From positions 1 through 44,426 of the forward strand of contig JAERMQ010000049.1 of assembly GCA_016844745.1 (NCBI GenBank): a stretch of DNA of 44,426 bases. Reading direction: 5' to 3'. The translations under genes and the position numbers were made by a program. This document shows, in pieces, positions 33,276-40,568 of the stretch. The first letter of the stretch is position 1. Every line of letters begins with the position of its first letter. Below the pieces are notes generated by a model. It did not search any database, was not told the origin of the DNA, and saw nothing but the letters and a program-made list of their open reading frames with translations. The DNA comes from Ignavibacteria bacterium (lineage in GTDB: Bacteria; Bacteroidota; Ignavibacteria; Kapaibacteriales; UBA2268).

Positions 33276-33737
33276 TTATTTAGAAGGAAATTCGTCAAGA
33301 AAATTATCATGGAAATCAGCAGGCTCGAAATCTAATGAATGAGAGGAGAGCAGTTCATCATAATCGTCTTTTTCTGAATCTGGATGCCCGTCTTCCCTTT
33401 GGCGGCGATGGTCTAAAAGCAGCATATTTTCTGCTAATACTTCAACAACATGCCGGTGGTTCCCTGTTTTGTCATCGAAGTTCCGGGTTTGAATTTTTCC
33501 CTCGATATATACCCTGGAACCTTTTTTGATTAATTTATGAATAACTTCAGCCAAGCCACGCCAGGCAACAATGGTATGCCAATCGGTATGCTCCTGAACG
33601 TTATTATCCCTGTCTTTCCATGTTTCCGAAGTAGCCAGGCGGAATGAAGTAACAGGAATTCCGCTGGGGGTGTATTTAAGTTCAGGGTCTTTTCCCACAT
33701 TTCCGATAAGCATTACCTTGTTCAATGTCCTCGACAT
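33276..33737 (-). CDS. ssb: Single-stranded DNA-binding protein
   Basis: The OB-fold domain (residues 1-110) is clear from LNKVMLIGNVGKDPELKYTP, RLATSETWKD, TDWHTIVAWRGLAEVIHKLI and KGSRVYIEGKIQTRNF. SSB tetramers coat single-stranded DNA and recruit repair and replication proteins through the C-terminal tip. Here the acidic tail ends in LDEFPSK, not the usual DD(D/I)PF, so the tip has two extra residues and a basic end. GGGAGAG precedes the ATG. It may be a second, non-essential ssb copy. The mlaD-like gene follows after 2 bases. Confidence 0.93.
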   Translation of the reverse strand: MSRTLNKVMLIGNVGKDPELKYTPSGIPVTSFRLATSETWKDRDNNVQEHTDWHTIVAWRGLAEVIHKLIKKGSRVYIEGKIQTRNFDDKTGNHRHVVEVLAENMLLLDHRRQREDGHPDSEKDDYDELLSSHSLDFEPADFHDNFLDEFPSK

Positions 33738-33879
33738 GTTTTCTCTCCCAAAGTTTCGTATTAACCATGCATTTTAAAATAAGCAAAATAAATCAAACAA
33801 TTACGAAAAAAAAAATTTTCTTTCAAAACGAATCTTGAAAGAAAATATTGCAGATAAAAAATATTTATAGTGTGTTTTG

Positions 33880-34140
33880 TTATTTAGTCACGGGTATTTC
33901 ATTCGAAATTTTCTTAGAAACTTCCCTTAATACACCAGGGTTATTATAGAATCCGGAGTTCATGCGGGACATCACAGGCCTTAAACGTTTTGCATCAGCG
34001 GAAAGTTCCAGTTTATCGCCTCTCGCAGAAGGCTTATTGATTTGAATCACATCTTTTTTATCGACGTATAATTTATCAACACGTGGTCGTACTGATTTAG
34101 AGTACTCTGCTTGTCCGGTTTTAAGGTCGCTAATCTTCAT
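33880..34140 (-). CDS. flgM: FlgM-like anti-sigma-28 factor
   Basis: This is a small protein of 86 residues. The first half is charged and likely disordered; the core DKLELSADAKRLRP (about residues 42-55) matches the FlgM pattern D.v.lS..a..l, and GFYNNPGVLREVSKKI forms the sigma-binding helical region. FlgM holds sigma-28 (FliA) inactive until the hook is complete and is then exported. It is the last gene of the flagellar operon and its ATG overlaps the stop of the FliT/FlgN-like gene by 4 bases. GGAG lies upstream. Similarity is weak at sequence level, but position, size and motif agree. Confidence 0.75.
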   Translation of the reverse strand: MKISDLKTGQAEYSKSVRPRVDKLYVDKKDVIQINKPSARGDKLELSADAKRLRPVMSRMNSGFYNNPGVLREVSKKISNEIPVTK

Positions 34141-34505
34141 ATTTTGTTCTCCTGCGCATATATTAAAACTGATTTTTTCTTTAAAAATTGTCTTAGTTCT
34201 TCACTCAGACTTTTCATATTAAACTCTAACTTTGTCAAGTTGCTTTCTTCTTTTTTCAAAATAGCTCCCACACTGTCTTCCCAGAAGTTTTTATTATCTT
34301 CCATGAACACTTCGTATTCAGGACTATTTTGAAATTTTTGCAATTTTTCAAAAAACAACTGCTTCTTAGCATATAAATTAAATATTTTTTCCAAATCTGC
34401 AAAATCTAATTTTTCTGTTTCATTCAAAATAGATTGCACTCCATTGGATATAGAATCCAACTCACTGAGAGCCTGTTTTATTTCTTCGATGCTATACTGC
34501 TGCAT
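34137..34505 (-). CDS. FliT/FlgN-like flagellar export chaperone
   Basis: The protein is 122 residues long and all-helical, with heptad patterns (EIKQALSELDSISNGVQSIL, ESNLTKLEFNMKSLSEELRQ), as in FliT and FlgN. These chaperones bind FliD or the hook-junction proteins before export. The neighbouring fliD and fliS genes favour FliT, since fliD-fliS-fliT is a common order. Sequence alone cannot separate FliT from FlgN. It overlaps flaG by 14 bases and flgM by 4, which indicates translational coupling. Confidence 0.65.
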   Translation of the reverse strand: MQQYSIEEIKQALSELDSISNGVQSILNETEKLDFADLEKIFNLYAKKQLFFEKLQKFQNSPEYEVFMEDNKNFWEDSVGAILKKEESNLTKLEFNMKSLSEELRQFLKKKSVLIYAQENKI

Positions 34506-34932
34506 CTGTTAATTGACCGTTCTGCAAAGTATTGCTAACTATTCTTGCAATTTTCACTGCAATTTCTGGCGGAAATTGTTTGACAACTTCCTTTGTCTTA
34601 TTGTCTACCACCTTCATAATCATCTTACTGGTCTCGCGGTCACGAGAAAATTCAATAGTCAGGTTTTCATCTCCCAGAAACGATTTTATCGAATCAGCCA
34701 AATCCTTGAAAGTTACCGATTTTTGAGATTTATCGGTAAAGGTTTTATTGCCGATGATAGCCATTGACTCTGCTCTTGCAGGATTTTTGGCAGATAACTT
34801 AACATTGTTGGATATTAAGTTTTTATCGACCGGCTGAACCGGAATTTCTTCCTTATTTTTCTTAATTTCCGTTTGAACTGTATCTAACCCGGCTATAGCA
34901 GTAATAGGTAGACTTTGTATGCCGCTTACCAT
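34492..34932 (-). CDS. flaG: FlaG-family flagellar protein
   Basis: The C-terminal domain (about residues 80-146) shows the FlaG pattern: FLGDENLTIEFSRDRETSKM, then VVDNKTKEVVKQFPPEIAVK. In FlaG this reads D..T.e..rqiP.e...k. The first 75 residues are variable and probably disordered. FlaG proteins influence filament length and usually lie next to fliD and fliS, as here. GGAGGAGG is a strong ribosome site. The downstream FliT/FlgN-like gene overlaps the end. Confidence 0.8.
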   Translation of the reverse strand: MVSGIQSLPITAIAGLDTVQTEIKKNKEEIPVQPVDKNLISNNVKLSAKNPARAESMAIIGNKTFTDKSQKSVTFKDLADSIKSFLGDENLTIEFSRDRETSKMIMKVVDNKTKEVVKQFPPEIAVKIARIVSNTLQNGQLTDAAV

Positions 34933-34978
34933 CTCTGCCTCCTCCGGAATGTTAATAATAATAATTAAAAAAAATAAA

Positions 34979-36445
34979 TTAACCTGTTGTTGTTGTGCTC
35001 ATACCTGCCAGCATTTGGTACTGACCTTGTGCTAGAAGGTATGATTTAAGAGTACTTTCATACTCTTTTCTCATAATATCAGCCTGTTTATTTATTCTGT
35101 TCTTCAGTTCTGTCGTACGTTTGCTATTAGTGTCAATCTGCGAATTCAGTGATTTCTGCCTCGTTTTTATTATGCCGGTATCACCGGTCAGATTGGTTAT
35201 AGCATTCGATATTTTTGATGCTAATCCATCAGAAGAAGTAAATAAATCGGCAACTTTTTGAGGGTCGTCCTGCAGAAATTTCGTTAATTTCGTTTCATCA
35301 TTTAACGAAAGAGTGCCATCGTTGCCAATTTTAATACCAATATCCGATAGAAAATTCGGATTTCCTGAACTTGCGCTCGTAATTGATTGTGAAGAAACAC
35401 TTCGAACTTTACTATAAATGGATGTAACTGTTCCATCGGTTCGCAAACTTGAAGTATTATTCTTCAGGAATGTCAATAATGAATTATAGCCTTCGAGTAT
35501 AGGTTTAATCACATCTTTCACAGCCGATACATCCACTGCAGTACTAACTGTAATAGCCTGGTCGGCGCTGTCCTGTGGTTTTAAGAGTGTCATGTTAACA
35601 CCGGTCAAAGCATCGCTTATTGAATTGGTATCTCTTGTAACAGTGACACCATTCATCTCGATTTCGGAATTCAGGTTAGCAGAGTTTTGAACCTTGAAAC
35701 CTGCATTCGTTCCGCTTGCCACGGTTCTATCAGTATTGAGCTGGGTTGTCAGACCAATTTTATTCAATACTCCCGGCGTTGTTTCGGAGAAAGAAATAGC
35801 ATTGGTTTCTCCGGTGGTTTTAGCCGTCAATGTTAATCTTCCGGTTGTGGAAGTATCCTTAACAAAGGAAGCATTAACGCCAATATCGGTTGTTTTATTA
35901 ATTGCATCTGAAATTTTCTTCAATGCAGCCTCATTGGTTAACGTTTCAGTACCAAGTGATACGGTAACGTTAACGGGGTCTTTAGTTCCAATTTTAATAG
36001 CAAAAGTATAATCGCCGGTTAAATCGAAATTACTTGCTAAGGTCTGTCTGGTCGAAACCAAATTATCATTGGATGCCAGGCGGTTGACCTTAATCTGGTT
36101 TACTCCGACCAAAGCATCGCTTGTGCCGGAGACGGTCAGGTTATCTGTTTTTGAAGAAGTAACCGAGCGTGTAACAAATTTCGCATCAGCGCCCGTGGCT
36201 TTTGTAAAAGTTCCATCGGTAAGCTGACCGAAAGTATCTATTTTACCTGTAACACTTGTTAATTGGCTGTAAAGGTTATTAAAAAAAGTTCGTTTGGTTA
36301 TAAGCGATTGTCTTGCGGAATTCATATTATCGACCAAAGACTGCTGTGTTTGGAGATATGCAGCCACTAATTGGTCAGAAGCAGTATTTCCTCTTGAAAA
36401 GTAACTGCCTGCTAATGAATCCGAAATTGCTGTTAAATCTGCCAT
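34979..36445 (-). CDS. fliD: Flagellar filament cap protein FliD
   Basis: FliD forms the cap at the filament tip that helps flagellin fold. The N-terminal coiled-coil part carries YLQTQQSLVDNMNSARQSLI and LYSQLTSVTGKIDTFGQL. The middle shows the typical Ser/Thr-rich beta domains (TVSGTSDALVGVNQIKVNRL). The C-terminal third has DIGIKIGNDGTLSLNDETKL, LFTSSDGLASKI and the final helices TELKNRINKQADIMRKEYES. At 488 residues it is normal in length. GGAGAAA precedes the ATG. It lies between fliS and flaG in a late flagellar operon. Confidence 0.93.
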   Translation of the reverse strand: MADLTAISDSLAGSYFSRGNTASDQLVAAYLQTQQSLVDNMNSARQSLITKRTFFNNLYSQLTSVTGKIDTFGQLTDGTFTKATGADAKFVTRSVTSSKTDNLTVSGTSDALVGVNQIKVNRLASNDNLVSTRQTLASNFDLTGDYTFAIKIGTKDPVNVTVSLGTETLTNEAALKKISDAINKTTDIGVNASFVKDTSTTGRLTLTAKTTGETNAISFSETTPGVLNKIGLTTQLNTDRTVASGTNAGFKVQNSANLNSEIEMNGVTVTRDTNSISDALTGVNMTLLKPQDSADQAITVSTAVDVSAVKDVIKPILEGYNSLLTFLKNNTSSLRTDGTVTSIYSKVRSVSSQSITSASSGNPNFLSDIGIKIGNDGTLSLNDETKLTKFLQDDPQKVADLFTSSDGLASKISNAITNLTGDTGIIKTRQKSLNSQIDTNSKRTTELKNRINKQADIMRKEYESTLKSYLLAQGQYQMLAGMSTTTTG

Positions 36446-36478
36446 TTTATTTCTCCTTCATCCATGAAAAATTTATTT

Positions 36479-36492
36479 GGGGCTTCCTGCCC
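36479..36492 (-). promoter_or_regulatory. GGA-loop hairpin in the fliD leader (candidate CsrA site)
   Basis: On the coding strand GGGC-AGGAA-GCCC forms a 4-bp stem with GGA exposed in a 5-base loop, 33 bases before the fliD start. CsrA binds GGA in the loop of short hairpins (known from E. coli and Bacillus). The flagellin leader has a near-identical hairpin, which supports a shared regulator. No csrA gene is in the window. Confidence 0.45.
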
Positions 36493-36511
36493 TTGTTCCA
36501 AAAAACTTTTT

Positions 36512-36868
36512 TTAATTTTCAAGGTTAAAAGCAATAGCCCAAGTATTCCTTAGTTCGGTAATGATGTGCAATGCTTCATCGAATTTCTTCTGGAAAATGC
36601 ACCTTTGGCAATATTCGTAAAGTCTGTAGAGCCTGGTTGAGGTTTCTTCATACTCAAAATTCAGGGCTCCCATTAGTTCGATTAATACTCTGCTCATTTT
36701 CTGAACATCGTTTCTTTTGCAGCTCACAATGAATAAATCATACATTTTTAATATTATTTTTTCTTTACTCCAAGACATCACTTCCTGTTCTAAGTAAGAA
36801 GGAATTTTTTTGTCTCCTCCTGTTCCGTAAGCCTTTGATGCCGCTAATTGCTGGGCTGCTGTTGCCAT
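36512..36868 (-). CDS. fliS: Flagellin export chaperone FliS
   Basis: FliS binds the disordered C-terminus of flagellin and stops it polymerising in the cytosol. The protein is 118 residues of helices with KKIPSYLEQEVMSWSKEKII (about residues 20-39), LKMYDLFIVSCKRND and GALNFEYEETSTRLYRLYEY, matching the FliS fold. AAGAGGA precedes the ATG. It sits 92 bases after the flagellin stop and 66 bases before fliD, probably in one transcript with both. Confidence 0.9.
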   Translation of the reverse strand: MATAAQQLAASKAYGTGGDKKIPSYLEQEVMSWSKEKIILKMYDLFIVSCKRNDVQKMSRVLIELMGALNFEYEETSTRLYRLYEYCQRCIFQKKFDEALHIITELRNTWAIAFNLEN

Positions 36869-36895
36869 TTTATCCTCTTATATTTTTTAAACTTT

Positions 36896-36925
36896 GAGAA
36901 AGCGGGAAATTATCCCCGCTTTCTC
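36896..36925. other. Strong stem-loop between flagellin and fliS genes
   Basis: GAGAAAGCGGG (36896-36906) and CCCGCTTTCTC (36915-36925) give a perfect 11-bp stem with an 8-base loop. In the direction of flagellin transcription it is followed by AAAGTTTAAAAAA, not a T-run, so it is a poor intrinsic terminator there. It more likely protects the 3' end of a processed flagellin mRNA and so lowers fliS-fliD expression relative to flagellin. Confidence 0.8.
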
Positions 36926-36960
36926 ATTTTTGCCTCAAAAATCATGCCGCATCCATGCTA

Positions 36961-37935
36961 TTATCTGAATAATTGCAGGAAGTTTGAAGGCGCTTGATTA
37001 GCTTGAGCCAAGGAAATCAAAGATGATTGTTGTAAGAACTGCGAACGAATCAAATCGAGCTGTTCAGTTGCAACGTCAGTATCTTCAATTCTTGATATGG
37101 CTGCTTTGTAGTTAGTAATTTGTGATTTAAGCAAATCCTGTTGCGAATTCAAGCGAACCTGAAGACCGCCAAGGTATGAGGAAACTTTACTTACGTTATC
37201 CATAGCCTGGGCAAGACTTGTAAAGGTTAGTTTTATATTCGTCGAATTGAAGATACCTAAATCAGTTGTACCAACAGTGTTAAGACTCTCCAGGCTTAAA
37301 CCGATAACACCTGCGAAATTCAAGGTCGAGCCTGCTCCGCCGGTTGCATTAGCATCACTGGTTGCATTCAGGTTGAAACCATTTGCGCCTGGATTGGTGA
37401 TGTTAAAGGATGATGTGTTTCCGGTTGTTAAATCGATACCGATTGTAAGCAATGTATTATTTGCATAATATCCGGTTACCCAATCACCTGAAAATCCACC
37501 CTGAAGAAGTTGTCTTCCACCGAATACGGTTGAATCAACAACGAATTGAATTTGTTGAGCAAGGCGATATGCGCCTTTTGCAAGAGCAACTTTTTCATCG
37601 GTACCAAGGGCGCCGGATGAAGCTGTTGATGATGAATCTTTAATTTGTGTGAGAAGGGTTTGAATATTATCGAGGGCATCCTGTCCTATCGATGTTACGT
37701 TCATTGCTTCTCCGGTAGCAGTCAGCGCTGAATTCAAAGCACCATTTCTTGCTAACAAAGCCTTGGATGTGATATATCCTGCAACGTCATCTGCTGCCGA
37801 GTTAATTCTTTTGCCTGTTGAAAGGCGCAATTGCTTGTTCGCAATTGTATTATTTGACATCAGCAATGCATTGTATGCATTTTCTGCCGCGATGTTGGTT
37901 CTGATTCTTGAACCACCTGATACTGCTGTTGGCAT
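36961..37935 (-). CDS. fliC: Flagellin
   Basis: Flagellin builds the filament. The N-terminal D0/D1 part has ANKQLRLSTGKRINSAADDV (about residues 36-55), TGEAMNVTSIGQDALDNIQT and VVDSTVFGGRQLLQGG. The C-terminal part has VSKVSSYLGGLQVRLNSQQD, AAISRIEDTDVATEQLDLIR and the ending SLAQANQAPSNFLQLFR. The central variable region is short (about 100 residues, rich in Gly, Ala and Asn), giving 324 residues in all. TGGAGG is a strong ribosome site 7 bases before the ATG. A sigma-28-type promoter and a GGA-loop hairpin precede it. Export needs FliS, whose gene is downstream. Confidence 0.95.
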   Translation of the reverse strand: MPTAVSGGSRIRTNIAAENAYNALLMSNNTIANKQLRLSTGKRINSAADDVAGYITSKALLARNGALNSALTATGEAMNVTSIGQDALDNIQTLLTQIKDSSSTASSGALGTDEKVALAKGAYRLAQQIQFVVDSTVFGGRQLLQGGFSGDWVTGYYANNTLLTIGIDLTTGNTSSFNITNPGANGFNLNATSDANATGGAGSTLNFAGVIGLSLESLNTVGTTDLGIFNSTNIKLTFTSLAQAMDNVSKVSSYLGGLQVRLNSQQDLLKSQITNYKAAISRIEDTDVATEQLDLIRSQFLQQSSLISLAQANQAPSNFLQLFR

Positions 37936-37965
37936 TTTAAACCTCCATGTATTGAAAAGTTGTTT

Positions 37966-37982
37966 TTGGGCATCCTGCCAAC
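37966..37982 (-). promoter_or_regulatory. GGA-loop hairpin in the flagellin leader (candidate CsrA site)
   Basis: On the coding strand TTGGC-AGGAT-GCCCAA folds into a stem with one bulged C and the loop AGGAT, close to the CsrA consensus ARGGAU. It lies about 35 bases before the flagellin ATG and just after the predicted transcription start. The fliD leader has the twin motif GGGCAGGAAGCCC. CsrA control of flagellin by this type of site is established in Bacillus; here it is inference. Confidence 0.5.
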
Positions 37983-38007
37983 AAATTGTTTATTCCTACT
38001 AAATCCA

Positions 38008-38034
38008 TTTTCGTCAGTTTCAATCAAAACTTTA
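38008..38034 (-). promoter_or_regulatory. Sigma-28 (FliA) promoter of the flagellin gene
   Basis: On the minus strand TAAA, 15 bases, then GACGAAAA matches the sigma-28 consensus TAAA-N15-GCCGATAA at all four -35 and six of eight -10 positions. The predicted start of transcription is about 65-70 bases before the flagellin ATG. The 12-mer TACTAAAGTTTT around the -35 box is identical to that at the promoter at 42173. Confidence 0.82.
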
Positions 38035-38070
38035 GTAAGTATTTTCACCTATTTTTAAGTTCTGATGTTT

Positions 38071-38667
38071 TCAATCGTTTACGGCTTCCGTAAAGTCCAC
38101 CGCATTAACAATTACTTTTGAATCCGGCAATGTTTCTACTATTACAAACTCACTTGCCGGAAGCTTTATTCTACCTTTAAATATTTCGGCACAATCGGCA
38201 TAAACCTTAATGAATTTGCCGTCATTAATTAATTTTATTCTGACCGGTTTGCCTAACTCGGCTTTAATACTGTCACTTTTAGCTAAAATCTTCTCGTTTT
38301 CGCTTAGGGAGTATCCGTCAGTAGAAAATTCAAACGCTATAAACGGATGCTTGTCAAAATTATTGACAGCCGTATTAAAATAGAACTTCAGACCGGTGCC
38401 TTCAGATACTGTTATTGTGAAATCAGCCATTATTTGTGTCAATTGAAGACTGCGCAATGATACCCTTGCTTTATCCTGAAGTACCATACTATTGGAACCT
38501 TTTACCTGAACTTTATCCATACCGGTCATAATAAATCCCTGCAACTCATAAGAAGAATTTGAATTCATTCGGAATGTATCAGGTGAGCATGAGGTGAGTA
38601 ATATTAATAATAAGAAAATAAATAAATTTACATTTAATATCGTAGTTAGAAAAGTAACTTTACTCAT
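38071..38667 (-). CDS. Hypothetical lipoprotein with a concanavalin-like domain
   Basis: The frame is open up to an ATG at 38892, but that part only translates a dispersed palindrome (giving CHSERSEESS and SFRMTFF) and is discarded. The ATG at 38667 gives 198 residues starting with a hydrophobic stretch and a Cys after LLILLTS, a lipoprotein signal. The mature domain has strands such as ADFTITVSEGTGLKFYFNTA, FIAFEFSTDGYSL, KPVRIKLINDGKFIKVYADC and a final FVIVETLPDSKVIVNAVDF. This resembles the 3-keto-disaccharide hydrolase (DUF1080)/LamG jelly-roll layout. The function is unknown. Confidence 0.7.
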   Translation of the reverse strand: MSKVTFLTTILNVNLFIFLLLILLTSCSPDTFRMNSNSSYELQGFIMTGMDKVQVKGSNSMVLQDKARVSLRSLQLTQIMADFTITVSEGTGLKFYFNTAVNNFDKHPFIAFEFSTDGYSLSENEKILAKSDSIKAELGKPVRIKLINDGKFIKVYADCAEIFKGRIKLPASEFVIVETLPDSKVIVNAVDFTEAVND

Positions 38668-38751
38668 TCTGAAAAGTATTTTCTTAAAAGGATTAATATT
38701 CAAAAATTTGTCATTCCGGCAAAATAAACTATGCGATAATTGAAAAATGGG

Positions 38752-38835
38752 GAAGAATGTCATTCTGAACGAAGTGAAGAATCCGGAAGTGGCTTTGGGA
38801 CTGGATTCTTCACTTCGCTCAGAATGACATTCTTG
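38752..38835. repeat. Palindromic repeat, compact copy upstream of a lipoprotein gene
   Basis: GAAGAATGTCATTCTGAACG and CGCTCAGAATGACATTCTT form the arms, with GAAGTGAAGAATCC and GGATTCTTCACTTC inside and GGAAGTGGCTTTGGGACT at the apex. It is the same compact form as the copy at 25379. It adds about 75 spurious codons in frame with the downstream lipoprotein. Confidence 0.85.
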
Positions 38836-38897
38836 TAAATTCCAATGATTTTCAATTGATTCACTATTATAATATGTTATATTATTAACCATTATTT

Positions 38898-40283
38898 TTA
38901 TTTTTTATTATACCTTAAATGTTCAGGGAAGAAAATTTGGTCCATTATCCCAATAGAAAATCCTATGTAACTACGTGAAAAGCTGATGGGAGTGCCATAA
39001 ACTGAAGTAATATTATTTCCTAAAATTTCTTTTGTCTCACCGGATGCATATCCGACAAGGAAGCTAACATTAGCAATATCAGAAAATCTCAGGTTTATTC
39101 TTGCTCCGAAATTCACGAAATCGGAAGGATAATAGTTATATTCAAGAAATGGTTCCAATGTAAGTTCATCGAGAATTAAAGTCTGCCAAAAGCCTATTCT
39201 GATTGGTAATATCCCGAAACCGAATTCATTATAGCCGAGACCAAAAAGATTAATAAATGAAGTCCCGGCATAAAGTTTATAATCAAACAACGGAAGGGCA
39301 ACCGAAGAATTTAATAAACGCACCCATAATCCGTTAAATATTGATTTTTTTGCCGAATCGCCTGAAGTCAGTGAACCCTTAGCGCCGGATGATAAATAGG
39401 CAAACTGGAGCAAGCCGACATTCCAGGCGGAATGCTCATGAAATTTCCATTCGGTTTTTGTTTCTTCGACACGATTTAGAAAATCCAAAAATGATATGCC
39501 TATACCGGCATAAGGAAATGATATTGATTGGGACTCTTGTTTTCTTGTACTATTAACAACCTGGGTTGCCCAATCAGGATTAGAGCCAATCGCAAATCCC
39601 AGATAGGCACGCAAGTTTAAACCTCCTATTGAGCCTATATCGAGTGAGCCGGAAAGATTAACATATTGAGATGGAAAAACACCGAGTCCTACAGAAGGTG
39701 TAATTGCAATATATGGTATTTTCTCTCTTAAGAAAAATCTTTTCCTGATATACATTGTTCCGAAAGAAATTAATGTTTTTTCCAATCTTGCTTCCGGCAT
39801 TATAACCTCCAGACCGGTCGTTCCATAAGTCCAGTCCTTGGCATCACGGAACCAGCGAAGCCGCCACTCATACGTTAGAAATCTGTACATGCCGCCGCCG
39901 AACAATACGTTACTTTTACCGGAATCGAGTTGTAAATCCCGATTGAAATCCCAAAATAATCCGAACAATCCGGAGCTTAAGCCGTGACTTTCAGCTCCTG
40001 TGAACATCAGTCCAACGCTTTCGAATGCACAAAGCCTGATGAAATCCGGATATAGACGTTCCACAATACTGTCGTACTGCGTAATGTTCCTTTCCGATTT
40101 TATAGTTCTCGAAGAGGGAAAGACAACCCCGTTATCCCGGCTACCCGGAGCATTAACCTGTTGGTAAAGAGTGGTAGTATCCCTGATAGTATGGGTATAT
40201 ATATCGGTTTCTGTCCTGGTTATTCCACATCCGGCAAAAGATGAGAAAACCATTATAACAAGTAAAAGTTTTATTATTTTCAT
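38898..40283 (-). CDS. Hypothetical outer-membrane-associated lipoprotein
   Basis: The start MKIIKLLLVIMVFSSFAG followed by Cys19 is a lipoprotein signal. The mature 440 residues alternate short amphipathic strands rich in Gly, Phe, Tyr and Trp (GLFGLFWDFNRDLQLDSGKS, YIAITPSVGLGVFPSQYVNL, VNFGARINLRFSDIANVSFL). It may be a beta-barrel carrying a lipid anchor, or a periplasmic beta protein. I do not recognise a family. The 3' end lies near the lipoprotein gene at 38.1 kb on the same strand, with a repeat between them. The 285 bases upstream hold a palindrome and AT-rich DNA. Confidence 0.65.
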   Translation of the reverse strand: MKIIKLLLVIMVFSSFAGCGITRTETDIYTHTIRDTTTLYQQVNAPGSRDNGVVFPSSRTIKSERNITQYDSIVERLYPDFIRLCAFESVGLMFTGAESHGLSSGLFGLFWDFNRDLQLDSGKSNVLFGGGMYRFLTYEWRLRWFRDAKDWTYGTTGLEVIMPEARLEKTLISFGTMYIRKRFFLREKIPYIAITPSVGLGVFPSQYVNLSGSLDIGSIGGLNLRAYLGFAIGSNPDWATQVVNSTRKQESQSISFPYAGIGISFLDFLNRVEETKTEWKFHEHSAWNVGLLQFAYLSSGAKGSLTSGDSAKKSIFNGLWVRLLNSSVALPLFDYKLYAGTSFINLFGLGYNEFGFGILPIRIGFWQTLILDELTLEPFLEYNYYPSDFVNFGARINLRFSDIANVSFLVGYASGETKEILGNNITSVYGTPISFSRSYIGFSIGIMDQIFFPEHLRYNKK

Positions 40284-40384
40284 AGTATTACTTATTAATA
40301 TAATTTATAAAATTACAAAAATAATTACTCAAAGAAAAATATTTATTAAATAAGTTTTAATAATGAACCCCCACAAAAAGCCTG

Positions 40385-40460
40385 AAGTGTCATTCCCACG
40401 AAAGTGGGAATCCAGTTTTAAGGTTGTATTTGGATTCCCGCTTTCGTGTGAAAGACACTT
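40385..40460. repeat. Palindromic repeat of the CATTCCCACGAAAGTGGGAATCC type
   Basis: AAGTGTCATTCCCACGAAAG (40385 onward) and the complementary CTTTCGTGTGAAAGACACTT (40441-40460), with inner TGGGAATCCA and TGGATTCCC, form a long imperfect hairpin. The arms differ from the main family of the window, so this is a separate repeat type. It lies between the outer-membrane lipoprotein and PAS protein genes. Confidence 0.8.
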
Positions 40461-40568
40461 TTCAGTTGGTACTAAAAGTTGAAAATCCAAATTTTATTTT
40501 TTTATAAGAATTTTTTTTGTAAATTTTCATTCTATTTGAATTACTTTATCGAACATGGGGTGATAGAA

